Shown here: piece by piece, positions 18,238 through 26,141 of the stretch
Layout: each line of letters opens with the position of its first letter
Numbering within the stretch: the stretch's first letter is position 1
NCBI GenBank assembly: GCA_902796305.1
Contig: CADBOJ010000068.1
Location: 1 to 33,860 of the forward strand
DNA length: 33,860 nt
From: an uncultured bacterium
GTDB taxonomy: Bacteria; Cyanobacteriota; Vampirovibrionia; Gastranaerophilales; Gastranaerophilaceae
Reading direction: 5' to 3'
The notes under the pieces: model-generated
The model's input: only the letters and a program-made list of their open reading frames with translations
Told to the model about the DNA's origin: nothing
The model's database searches: none
Program-made: the position numbers and the translations under genes

Positions 18238-18274
18238 TTTTTTCCCTTTTGTTATAACTTAACAGCTATATGAT

Positions 18275-18292
18275 AATCTTAAAGTTAAGATT
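18275..18292. promoter_or_regulatory. palindrome in the divergent region between the transporter fusion and tmk, possible operator
   Basis: A perfect 8-bp inverted repeat AATCTTAA / TTAAGATT separated by two bases lies 38 bases upstream of the transporter start and just upstream of the tmk promoter. The size and symmetry suit a dimeric regulator. In sequence this AT-rich, chance similarity cannot be excluded. Confidence 0.35.
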
Positions 18293-18302
18293 TTGCAATT
18301 TG

Positions 18303-18333
18303 TTTACATTTTTATATTTAACTGTATTATAAT
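18303..18333 (+). promoter_or_regulatory. promoter of tmk
   Basis: TTTACA (18303-18308, five of six to TTGACA) is followed by overlapping -10 hexamers TATTAT (18325-18330, spacer 16) and TATAAT (18328-18333, spacer 19). The Shine-Dalgarno AAGGAG of tmk follows at 18340-18345, seven bases before its ATG. Confidence 0.6.
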
Positions 18334-18351
18334 TTTAGCAAGGAGTTTTAA

Positions 18352-18966
18352 ATGGAAAACAAGGGGATATTCATAACATTCGAGGGGGTTGACGGCTGCG
18401 GAAAAACAACCCAGATAAATAAACTGAACGAATACTTAAAAGAAAAAAATTATAATACGGTAGTAACACTTGAACCGGGCGGGAGCGAAATCGGCAAAAA
18501 TTTAAGACAAATTCTTTTACATCACAAAGGTTTTGTTGCAAATAAAGCTGAATTGTTTTTATACCTTGCGGATAGAGCACAGCACACGGAAGAAATAGTT
18601 TTAAAAAATGTACGGGACGGAAAAATAGTCCTTTGCGACAGAAGCATAGATTCGACAGTTGCATATCAGGGATATGCAAGAGGTTATGATATAGATAAGA
18701 TTAATCTTTTAAATGATATAGCAACGGGCGGATATAAACCGGATTTAACATTGCTTTTTGATGTTGATACCGATATTTCAAATTTAAGAGTTGGAAAAAC
18801 AAAAGACAGACTTGAAAAAGAGGGAATTGAATTTCAAAACAGAGTAAAAAACGGCTATCTTGAGCTTGCAAAAAAATTTCCCGAAAGAATAAAAGTAATC
18901 GATGCAAATAAATCCATAGATGAAGTTTTTAGTCAGGTTAAAAAAATAATTGATGAAATTTTATAA
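18352..18966 (+). CDS. tmk: thymidylate kinase
   Basis: 204 residues, standard length. The P-loop is EGVDGCGKTT (11-20), without the Arg of the eukaryotic type, and the LID region carries K/R residues (TKDRLEKE), as in the bacterial class. Substrate motifs LEPGG and DRS...VAYQGYARG are present. The enzyme phosphorylates dTMP to dTDP in DNA precursor synthesis. It has its own promoter and an excellent Shine-Dalgarno. Its last 14 bases overlap the start of the following exported TPR gene, which implies co-transcription. Confidence 0.96.
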   Translation: MENKGIFITFEGVDGCGKTTQINKLNEYLKEKNYNTVVTLEPGGSEIGKNLRQILLHHKGFVANKAELFLYLADRAQHTEEIVLKNVRDGKIVLCDRSIDSTVAYQGYARGYDIDKINLLNDIATGGYKPDLTLLFDVDTDISNLRVGKTKDRLEKEGIEFQNRVKNGYLELAKKFPERIKVIDANKSIDEVFSQVKKIIDEIL

Positions 18967-20602
18967 AAAAATCAGCATAATTTCGTTAATATTATTGGCA
19001 ATTTCCTATAAAAGCGCCGACGCAAGCTTATATTGGAATATAGAAAGCGGAATAAAGGAATACCGAAAAAATAATTTTTCTTTTGCAAAAAATTATTTTA
19101 TTCAATATATAAACAATAATCCGAACGATAAAGACGGGTATTGGTGGCTTGGAAAAACTTATCTCAAATTAAACGATAAAAAATCGGCATCGGAAAATTT
19201 TGAAAAATCATATAAACTCTATAAAAACGAAATTGAGATAGGAAACATCAGTTTCAAAAATGAAACCGGAGAAAACGACTCCGAATTTTTGGATTTTGCA
19301 AAAGACAGTTTTGATAAAGGAAAATATAAAGAAGCGGAATTATTTGCAAATAAAATTCTTGAAAATGACCCTATGTCTTACGGTGCATTGTTTATAAAAG
19401 CAAGAATTGCATATATAAATAAAGATAACGATTTAGCTAAGGAATATTTAAAAAGCGCAATAATATTTAATAGTAAGCTCTTAGAAACAAATCTTGCAAA
19501 AACTTTGAATATTTTACATGTTCCGGAGCCTTCCGAAAAAGAATATACCGCTTTAATTTATAATTCATATTTTACGGGGGAAACCGAAAAAACAATACAT
19601 TATTTAAAAGCATACTTAGAAAATAATAAAAATATTGAAATGTATAATTTATTGAGCCATTTGTATTTAATAAATAATTCTCATTCGGAATTAGCCGAAA
19701 CCATCTCGGAAACAAGAAAATTAAATGAAAAAAATATCACTTCTTATATTATTGAAGCAAAAATTAACCCCGCACGGGAAGAAGAGCTATTAAAAAAAGC
19801 ATACGAAATAAATCCGAATAATCAGGAAGTGCTTTTAAATCTCGGAAATTATTATCTTAAAAATGAAGATTACAAAAATTCCGAAAAATACTTTTCAACA
19901 CTGATAAATATGAATGACGGTTTATATGAGGGATATTTCGGCTATATATATTCTCTTATTGAAAATAATAAGATTGATGAAGCCGTAAAATCACTAAGAA
20001 AAGCTTCTTTAATAAATCCGAACGTAAGCGAACTTAATATTCTGCTTGCAAAGATATGTATTGCAAAAGGTGAATATAAAGAAGCTCTTGAATACACAAA
20101 AGAAGCTTTAAAAAAAGATAAAAACCCCGATTATTATTTGATAAGTTCCGAAATAAATTATATTTTAGGAGATTATAATGCTTCCATTCAAGCAATAGGA
20201 AGAACTTTAGGGTTTACCTATCAGGTACAAAATCCGAAAAAACTTCGGGAATTGTATGTAAAAAATTATTTAAAAAAAGAATATTATGAAGATATTGAAA
20301 AATATATTGATAACAATGAAAAACTTGACAAAAATTCCCTATTATATAAATATATTTTATATAAATTATATAAATATAAAAACAAAGACGATAAAGCAAA
20401 CCAACTGTCAGTCAAAATTTTTAAGTTCAAGCCATCAACAAAAAACGACTGTCTGATTTTTTCGGAAATACTCCTTGAAGAAAAAAATAAGCAGGAAGCA
20501 ATTAATTTTCTTGATAGTGTCATAAAGAAAAAATCGGAATATTCGGTAATTTTAGAAAAACAAAAAAATAAAATAGAATTTATGTCAAACAGAAAAAATT
20601 AA
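18953..20602 (+). CDS. exported TPR protein
   Basis: 549 residues. I use the ATG at 18953; a TTG one codon earlier is also in frame. The N-terminus is a signal peptide (MKFYKK, Ile/Leu core, likely cut after the ADA at about residue 24). The mature protein is Asn/Lys/Glu-rich TPR repeats from about 40 to 230, 290 to 400 and 470 to 540, with the signature NP turns (NPND, NPNNQ, NPNV). It should reside in the periplasm or at the outer membrane as a scaffold. The overlap with tmk places it in the tmk transcript, while the gene after it encodes a response regulator 76 bases on. It resembles the exported TPR protein at 7429 in size and layout, but I see no long identical stretch. Confidence 0.83.
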   Translation: MKFYKKISIISLILLAISYKSADASLYWNIESGIKEYRKNNFSFAKNYFIQYINNNPNDKDGYWWLGKTYLKLNDKKSASENFEKSYKLYKNEIEIGNISFKNETGENDSEFLDFAKDSFDKGKYKEAELFANKILENDPMSYGALFIKARIAYINKDNDLAKEYLKSAIIFNSKLLETNLAKTLNILHVPEPSEKEYTALIYNSYFTGETEKTIHYLKAYLENNKNIEMYNLLSHLYLINNSHSELAETISETRKLNEKNITSYIIEAKINPAREEELLKKAYEINPNNQEVLLNLGNYYLKNEDYKNSEKYFSTLINMNDGLYEGYFGYIYSLIENNKIDEAVKSLRKASLINPNVSELNILLAKICIAKGEYKEALEYTKEALKKDKNPDYYLISSEINYILGDYNASIQAIGRTLGFTYQVQNPKKLRELYVKNYLKKEYYEDIEKYIDNNEKLDKNSLLYKYILYKLYKYKNKDDKANQLSVKIFKFKPSTKNDCLIFSEILLEEKNKQEAINFLDSVIKKKSEYSVILEKQKNKIEFMSNRKN

Positions 20603-20678
20603 ATAGCCGAGTCGGGTAATATACAAATATCGCTTTGTTTAATATCATAAAATCCTTGAATAGTTGAGGAAAGTAAAT

Positions 20679-21338
20679 ATGATTCCGGTGAACCTGTATA
20701 TAATAGATGGTTGTTTGTTAAGCAGAATGACAAACGAAATGTATTTTGCAAAAACAAATAACGGGTATTCCTGTAAAACCTTTGATAACATAAGGGATTG
20801 CAGTCATGCAATTAATGATTGCGGTTCAAAAATTGTTATTTCCGATACCGATATAAACGGTTTTACGGAAATAGACGAAATTAAATCACTTAGAACAAAA
20901 CACCCCGATGCAAAAATAATACTTTATTCTTCAAACGAAAATACGGAAAATATATTAACTTTTCTTGCCTGTGGCGCATGTGCTTATGTATTTAAAAGAG
21001 AAAGAAAAAAATTGGCATATACAATTAATAAAGTATTGGAAAATGAATTCAGTATGAATTTAAGAACCGCAAAACAGCTGTTTTCATGCATTCCCTGCCA
21101 TAATTTTAATAATGCGGAAATCTTACGGGAAAATCAAAAAATTAAAAATTGTTTAACCGAAAGAGAAATAGAAGTTTTAAAACTTTTAACGGACGGAAAA
21201 ACCAATACGCAAATTGCGGATGCTATCGTAATATCCGCAAACACGGCAAAAGCACATGTCGGAAGCATTTTCACAAAATTATCCGTTAAAGACAGGGTTC
21301 AAGCGGCGGTAAAAGCGGTAAGGGCAAATATATTATAA
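20679..21338 (+). CDS. LuxR/NarL-type response regulator with modified receiver
   Basis: 219 residues from the ATG at 20679, chosen because GAGGA at 20666-20670 is spaced eight bases from it; a TTG at 20664 would add five residues. The N-terminal receiver domain (about 3-120) keeps a candidate phospho-acceptor D56 (in VISDTDING), a Ser at the switch position (LYSSNE) and the Lys (VFKRE), but the usual pair of acidic residues is reduced to D10 followed by Gly. The C-terminal GerE/LuxR helix-turn-helix (about 152-212) is intact, with LTEREIEVLKLL, NTQIAD and a recognition helix starting SANTAKAHV. It should bind DNA; targets unknown. Its stop directly abuts the start of the histidine kinase gene, marking them as a pair. 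Confidence 0.86.
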   Translation: MIPVNLYIIDGCLLSRMTNEMYFAKTNNGYSCKTFDNIRDCSHAINDCGSKIVISDTDINGFTEIDEIKSLRTKHPDAKIILYSSNENTENILTFLACGACAYVFKRERKKLAYTINKVLENEFSMNLRTAKQLFSCIPCHNFNNAEILRENQKIKNCLTEREIEVLKLLTDGKTNTQIADAIVISANTAKAHVGSIFTKLSVKDRVQAAVKAVRANIL

Positions 21339-22094
21339 ATGTTTTTCAAGAAAAAAATACTAAAAAAAATAAAAGAGAAGTTTAAAAAAATAGAAGAAAG
21401 AAACCTCTTAAAACTTCAAAAAGAAAAGAGCAAATATACAAGGATTTTAAACCATGAAATAAAAACCGCACTTCTTGCTCAAATTCAAAGTATGGAGTTA
21501 TTTTTAAACGGAAAATTCGGAAAAGTTCAAGAAAATCAAAGAGAAATTCTAACCGAAATATATGTATCCAATTGTTTTCTTCTTGAAATCATCAATAATG
21601 CAATATTTTTATCTAAATATGATGATAATAAAGCACTTTTGAAACTTGAAAAAGTGGATATTGAAAAACAAATTGAAGTTTGTATGAAATTAATAAAACA
21701 ATCGGCCGAAAACAAAAAACAAAGTATTATTTTTAAAGCCGATAAAAATAAACCCTGCAATTTGAGTGCGGATAAAAAAATGATACAAAAAATCATATTT
21801 AATATTTTATCAAGCTCGGTTTCATCGGGTTTTGAAAAAAGCAATATTGAAGTATATCTTCGTGAAAACGAACATTTTATTTCGTTTTTCACAAAAAATA
21901 AATCAATTTATATGACAAAAGAAAAAATTAACAGTTTATTTGAAGATAAAGATAAACCGACCGATTTTAATCAACTCGGTATGAGTCTTAATTTAAGCAT
22001 TGCAAACAAGCTCATAAAAGCTCATAATTGGAATTTAATAGCTTCGTCAAGTAAAGAAAATTCTGCGGTTTTTGGGTTTGTGGTTAAAAAATAA
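21339..22094 (+). CDS. reduced soluble histidine kinase, degenerate ATP-binding domain
   Basis: 251 residues, no membrane helix and no sensor domain; the first 32 residues are a Lys-rich coiled-coil-like helix. The DHp helix contains the H-box H39-E-I-K-T, so the phospho-accepting His is present. The C-terminal region aligns in layout with a HATPase domain (about 140-250), but its boxes are worn: the N-box reads FNILSSS, losing the second Asn; the G1 DxGxG is absent (FTKNKSIYM instead); the G2 box reads QLGMSLNLSI rather than GTGLGLSI. ATP binding is therefore doubtful. It starts one base after the response regulator stop with no own Shine-Dalgarno, so translation is coupled. It may be a pseudokinase, phosphatase or His-phosphotransfer partner. 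Family assignment is sure; catalytic state is inferred. Confidence 0.8.
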   Translation: MFFKKKILKKIKEKFKKIEERNLLKLQKEKSKYTRILNHEIKTALLAQIQSMELFLNGKFGKVQENQREILTEIYVSNCFLLEIINNAIFLSKYDDNKALLKLEKVDIEKQIEVCMKLIKQSAENKKQSIIFKADKNKPCNLSADKKMIQKIIFNILSSSVSSGFEKSNIEVYLRENEHFISFFTKNKSIYMTKEKINSLFEDKDKPTDFNQLGMSLNLSIANKLIKAHNWNLIASSSKENSAVFGFVVKK

Positions 22095-22149
22095 AAGTGT
22101 TTTATCTTAATATTTTATTGTAAAATTATTCTGTCAGGAGAAAACAACA

Positions 22150-23091
22150 ATGGACAATATTAAAACACTTGAAATGCATAAAATAACGGATTTAAAATAT
22201 GGTGAAAATCCGCATCAAAAAGCATCTTTATATGAATATAACAAAAGTCTTGATTATGAGCTTTTATCTCTAAGAGAGCTTACTTACAACAATATACTTG
22301 ATTCAACAACCGCAATAGAAATTGCTTCCGAATTTTATGATGTACATAGCGCAATTATTGTAAAACATGCAAATCCTGCATCAGTTGCCCTTGCAAAGGA
22401 TTTAACATCCGCATGGGGCAAAGCTTTTGATTCAGACCCGATAAGCTCTTTTGGCGGATGTGCTGCTTTTACAAAAAAAGTGGATATAAAACTTGCAAAA
22501 ATGCTTACGGATATTTATCTTAGCATGATTATTGCTCCTGATTTTGATGAAGATGCACTTCTTGAATTGAAACAAAATAAATCCTTAAAAATAATGAAAA
22601 TAAATACCCCTCTAAAGGATATCTCCCGTTTTTGCGATGAAGAAATAAAAATTACACCTTTCGGAATGCTTGTTCAGGAAAAAGATATGAAAGACTTTGA
22701 TACAAAAACATTCAAAGTAATCACCAAAAGAAAACCCGAACAAAAAGAAGCCGAAGATATGATTTTTGCTTCCAAAATAGCAAAACACGTTAAATCAAAT
22801 GCCATAGTAATAGCTCATGATTTAAGAACAATCGGAATTTGCGCAGGTCAGACAAACAGAATAAGCGCTGTTGAAATTGCAATAAACAAAGTTTGCGATT
22901 CGACAAAAGATGCCGTTATTGCAAGCGACGGTGCTTTAAATACGAAAGATACTGTTCAAATTGCGGTACAAAACAGAATTTCAGGCATAATTCAGCCGGC
23001 AGGTTCTCTTAAAGACAAAGAAATTATAGAAACAGCCGATAAATACGGAATTACAATGATTTCAACGGGAATAAGACATTTCAAACATTAA
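22150..23091 (+). CDS. purH: stand-alone AICAR transformylase domain (C-terminal half of PurH)
   Basis: 313 residues that correspond to the AICAR formyltransferase part of bifunctional PurH (usually about 510-520 residues). The protein begins just before the conserved YGENPHQ segment that opens this domain, and the N-terminal MGS-like IMP cyclohydrolase domain is missing. Catalytic landmarks are kept: VKHANP (Lys-His pair), SDPISSFGG, AGQTNR, and the C-terminal STGIRHFKH. The usual FFPF before the conserved Asp is replaced by ALNTKD. It uses 10-formyl-THF to formylate AICAR in purine synthesis. A Shine-Dalgarno (AGGAG at 22136-22140) nine bases before the ATG and a coding kinase gene directly upstream show that it was not truncated by a recent frameshift. 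The cyclohydrolase must be elsewhere, or IMP is obtained otherwise. Confidence 0.85.
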   Translation: MDNIKTLEMHKITDLKYGENPHQKASLYEYNKSLDYELLSLRELTYNNILDSTTAIEIASEFYDVHSAIIVKHANPASVALAKDLTSAWGKAFDSDPISSFGGCAAFTKKVDIKLAKMLTDIYLSMIIAPDFDEDALLELKQNKSLKIMKINTPLKDISRFCDEEIKITPFGMLVQEKDMKDFDTKTFKVITKRKPEQKEAEDMIFASKIAKHVKSNAIVIAHDLRTIGICAGQTNRISAVEIAINKVCDSTKDAVIASDGALNTKDTVQIAVQNRISGIIQPAGSLKDKEIIETADKYGITMISTGIRHFKH

Positions 23092-23096
23092 TTTTT

Positions 23097-24275
23097 ATGA
23101 AAAATATTTTCACATCACAAACAAGAGCCTTAATAGGACTAAGCTTCGGACATTTTAATATTGATTTGTATGCGGCAATTCTTGTACCTTTATATCCGTT
23201 TTTAACGAGGAAATTAGGTATAGATTTAGCTCTTATAAGTTTTATTATTGCTTTCGGACATTTGATATCTTCAATGATGCAGCCTGTTTTCGGGTTTATT
23301 TCGGATAAATTAAGGCACAGGGCATTTATGGTCTGGGGGATTGTGTTGGCTTCTGTTTGCACTCCTTATACAATAAAAACAAACAGTGCTTTTACTTTTA
23401 TTATTCTTTTGTTTACGGGTATGCTTGGTAATGCTTTTTTCCACCCTCAAGTTACGGCATTAATAAAGGATTTCAATAAAAATAATCCTGATATGTCACG
23501 TGCAATGGGAATATTCCTCGGTTTAGGAACAATAGGATATGCAATAGGTCCTTATGTTTCAACACTTATTGTTCAATATAAAGGCGAAAACGGTCTTTTG
23601 TACATGGTTATTCCGGGTATTTTATGCTGTATGTTTCTGTACTTTTTTGTACCGAAAATGCCATCAAAAGAATGCTATGCGGATGGTAATTTCTTCTTTA
23701 TTATGAAAGAAATAATGAAAAACAAAATTTGTATGTTTTTAACATTTATTTCCGTTGTAAAATCAGCAGTAAGTATAAGTTTTGGAACATATATACCCTT
23801 CTTGCTTCAAAATAAGGGCTTTACACTTGCACAAACCGGTTTGATTGTTACTTTATTTTTTATATCCGGCGGAATAGCCACAATATTCAGCTCTAAAATC
23901 GAAAAATACATAAATTCAAACGGAGTTGTTGTTTTGTCATTTTTAAGCATACTTCCTTTAACTCTTTTATTTTTGTTTTTACTTGATAAAAATAAATATT
24001 TAGCAACAACATTGTTTATTTTAACGGGATTTTTTATATTACTTTCGGTCGGAATAATTCTGGTACACGCACAAAAAGCCATGCCTGAATATACAGGTGT
24101 TGTTTCTGGAGTTATGCAAGGTTTCAGCTGGGGGCTCGGTGCATTATTTTTAGCTCCGCTCGGTATTATCGGAAAATATTTCGGAATTGAGGCAATTCTT
24201 CTTGTAATGTCATCTCTTGCTTTTGTTATCGGGCTTTATACGGCAAAGAATAAATGTTTAAGCAATATTAATTAA
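23097..24275 (+). CDS. MFS transporter, fosmidomycin-resistance (FsmR/Fsr) type
   Basis: 392 residues with about 12 hydrophobic membrane segments, normal MFS length. Helix 1 carries the FGHFNIDLYAAILVPLYPFL motif and helix 2/3 the MMQPVFGFISDK loop, followed by GNAFFHPQVTAL; these match the Fsr family layout (H-x-x-N-D, QP, and G-x-x-x-FHP). Such exporters move phosphonate or small hydrophilic compounds with proton exchange; E. coli Fsr gives fosmidomycin resistance. The substrate here is unknown. It lies five bases after the purH gene, without a visible Shine-Dalgarno, and its last eight bases overlap the end of the convergent TPR gene. Confidence 0.87.
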   Translation: MKNIFTSQTRALIGLSFGHFNIDLYAAILVPLYPFLTRKLGIDLALISFIIAFGHLISSMMQPVFGFISDKLRHRAFMVWGIVLASVCTPYTIKTNSAFTFIILLFTGMLGNAFFHPQVTALIKDFNKNNPDMSRAMGIFLGLGTIGYAIGPYVSTLIVQYKGENGLLYMVIPGILCCMFLYFFVPKMPSKECYADGNFFFIMKEIMKNKICMFLTFISVVKSAVSISFGTYIPFLLQNKGFTLAQTGLIVTLFFISGGIATIFSSKIEKYINSNGVVVLSFLSILPLTLLFLFLLDKNKYLATTLFILTGFFILLSVGIILVHAQKAMPEYTGVVSGVMQGFSWGLGALFLAPLGIIGKYFGIEAILLVMSSLAFVIGLYTAKNKCLSNIN

Positions 24276-26076
24276 ACATACTGTCATCATACTTTATTTC
24301 AGTACCGTCATCAGTATCAAGAGCTTCCATTTCAGGAGCTTCTTCCTGAGGACTTTCTTCTTGAATTACTTCAATCTCCGGTGTTTCTTCCTGCGGTATT
24401 TCTTCTTCCGCAGGCGCTTTTTCTTCCGGAACATAAGGTTCACCTAAGATTAACTCAAGGTTATGTTTTGCTTCTTTATGTTCGCTGTTTTCACCTATTG
24501 CCTTTTTATAATATGTTATCGCTCTTTCATAATCTCCAATCATTTCATATGCAAGAGCAAGGTTATATAATGTATCTGCATTATTCGGAATATATTTTAA
24601 AATTTCGGTAAACTGTTCTATACTTTGGGCATACTCAAGCTCTTTGGTAAGAGAAATAGCATAAGCTATTCTTGCTTTTATGTCCGTGGGATTAATATTT
24701 ATTGCATCATAAAATGCAATTTTAGCATTCTTGACCGAACCGGATTCATCATATGCACACCCCAGCCCGAAATAATATTTTGATTCCTGCGGTTTAATTG
24801 AAATGGCTCTTTTGAAATACCCGATGGCATCCTGAAAACTTTTTATATAGTAATTGCATTTTCCAAGTTCATAATAGACTTTGTCATTATCTTCATCATA
24901 TTTAAGAGCTTCAAAAAATTTATCAAAAGCTTGATTATATTCCCCTTTTTGAAACAAATCTTCCGCCCATGAACAAATCAAATCCGAAATATATCTTATG
25001 ATTATTTCGCTATTTTCAGGAGGTAATTCATCAAGAAGTTTCGTATATAAGTTAATACCCGACTGATATTTGCCGACAAGAGAGTATGCCTGTGCCAAAC
25101 TAAATGCAATAGAAGTTTCTTTCGGATTTTCAAGATTTAATTCTTTAAGAATACTTATCGCCGCATCGCATTCACCTGTTTTCAGCATTGCATTACACAA
25201 TTCATTTTTGTGATATATGTAATTTGCGCTATTTTTATCTTCCATGGAAATAATTTTTTTGTATGTTTCAACTGCTTCATTCCAATTTTCAAGAATTACA
25301 TAAATTTGTGCGATTTTTTCAAGTATTTCAAAATCATCACCTACTATTGAAATAATTTTCTTATAATAATTCAGGCAATCCTGCCAGTATTTGTTTTTAT
25401 AAGCTAAATCGGCAAGAATAATAAGAATTTCAAGATTTTCAGGGTCATTTTGGTTTATTTTTCTATATATTTCAAATGCTTCTTGGTCATTTTTTGTTTT
25501 TGTATAAAGATCGGCAAGAACGTATTGCAATTCGGTTATTCTTGCTTCATCAACTTCCGCATCAAGAAGCATTTTATACATTTCTATAGCTTTATCCCAG
25601 CGCTGAGTATCCTCGTATAATTTTGCCAGAGTTTCAACGGCATTAATATTTCCGCTGTCGTACATAAAAATTTGTTCGTACAATTCTATTGCTCTTGACT
25701 TAGGGCCGTTTTCACAATAATAATTTGCAAGGAGTTCTTGTGTTTCTGCATCATGCGGATTAATGGACAAAATAGCTTCATAATGCATAATCGCCATTTG
25801 CTCATTTCCTGTTTCCATAAGCGATTGAGCCAGTATTCTTCTTAGTTCGGTGTTGCCGTAATTTTTTGCAAGCTGTCTTTGCGCATATCGCTGAAGCTCC
25901 GCATGCATCTCCTGGGCATATAATTTTCTGCATCTTTCGCAGGGGTCATCATAGACTTCATCCGTAACGATTTTTTTTGTATTCGTTTTGTTAACCGTAT
26001 TTGAAAGAAACAAAACGTAGACCCATAAACAGGTGCAGGTAAATAATACTAATCCTAATATGAGAAGAACGTTCAT
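24268..26076 (-). CDS. inner-membrane TPR protein with CxxC motif and acidic tail
   Basis: 602 residues. One N-terminal helix (about 3-25) is followed by a short linker containing C46-x-x-C49 (DDPCERCRKLY), then TPR repeats from about 55 to 545, and a Pro/Glu-rich acidic tail (about 550-600) made of near-repeats of the type PEIE/PEME, QEE(S/T)P. The membrane-helix plus TPR layout recalls LapB/YciM, but there the cysteine (rubredoxin-like) motif is C-terminal, so homology is not claimed. The ATG lies six bases after a TATAAT -10 element and has no Shine-Dalgarno, suggesting a leaderless mRNA. It lies downstream of comEC on the same strand but has its own promoter. It ends overlapping the convergent MFS gene. 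Confidence 0.83.
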   Translation of the reverse strand: MNVLLILGLVLFTCTCLWVYVLFLSNTVNKTNTKKIVTDEVYDDPCERCRKLYAQEMHAELQRYAQRQLAKNYGNTELRRILAQSLMETGNEQMAIMHYEAILSINPHDAETQELLANYYCENGPKSRAIELYEQIFMYDSGNINAVETLAKLYEDTQRWDKAIEMYKMLLDAEVDEARITELQYVLADLYTKTKNDQEAFEIYRKINQNDPENLEILIILADLAYKNKYWQDCLNYYKKIISIVGDDFEILEKIAQIYVILENWNEAVETYKKIISMEDKNSANYIYHKNELCNAMLKTGECDAAISILKELNLENPKETSIAFSLAQAYSLVGKYQSGINLYTKLLDELPPENSEIIIRYISDLICSWAEDLFQKGEYNQAFDKFFEALKYDEDNDKVYYELGKCNYYIKSFQDAIGYFKRAISIKPQESKYYFGLGCAYDESGSVKNAKIAFYDAININPTDIKARIAYAISLTKELEYAQSIEQFTEILKYIPNNADTLYNLALAYEMIGDYERAITYYKKAIGENSEHKEAKHNLELILGEPYVPEEKAPAEEEIPQEETPEIEVIQEESPQEEAPEMEALDTDDGTEIKYDDSMFN

Positions 26077-26082
26077 AGTAAG

Positions 26083-26111
26083 ATTATACTATCTGTTAAT
26101 AAAATAGTAAA
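26083..26111 (-). promoter_or_regulatory. promoter of the membrane TPR gene, predicted to give a leaderless transcript
   Basis: In leftward reading: TTTACT (26106-26111), a 17-bp spacer, then a perfect TATAAT (26083-26088). Only six bases (CTTACT) separate it from the ATG at 26074-26076, so transcription should begin at or within one base of the start codon. Confidence 0.6.
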
Positions 26112-26141
26112 CATTCGGATTATTTAAAATAAAAGCAAAGT

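Noticed and set aside
22095..22150. Possible frameshift or truncation removing the cyclohydrolase half of purH
   Set aside because: The region upstream is intact kinase coding sequence, and the gene has its own Shine-Dalgarno at the right distance. There is no leftover of the MGS domain.
24300..24440. Repeat region, taken at first as a DNA-level repeat or microsatellite
   Set aside because: It is the low-complexity acidic Pro/Glu tail of the TPR protein in frame; the codons vary between copies, so it is protein-level repetition.
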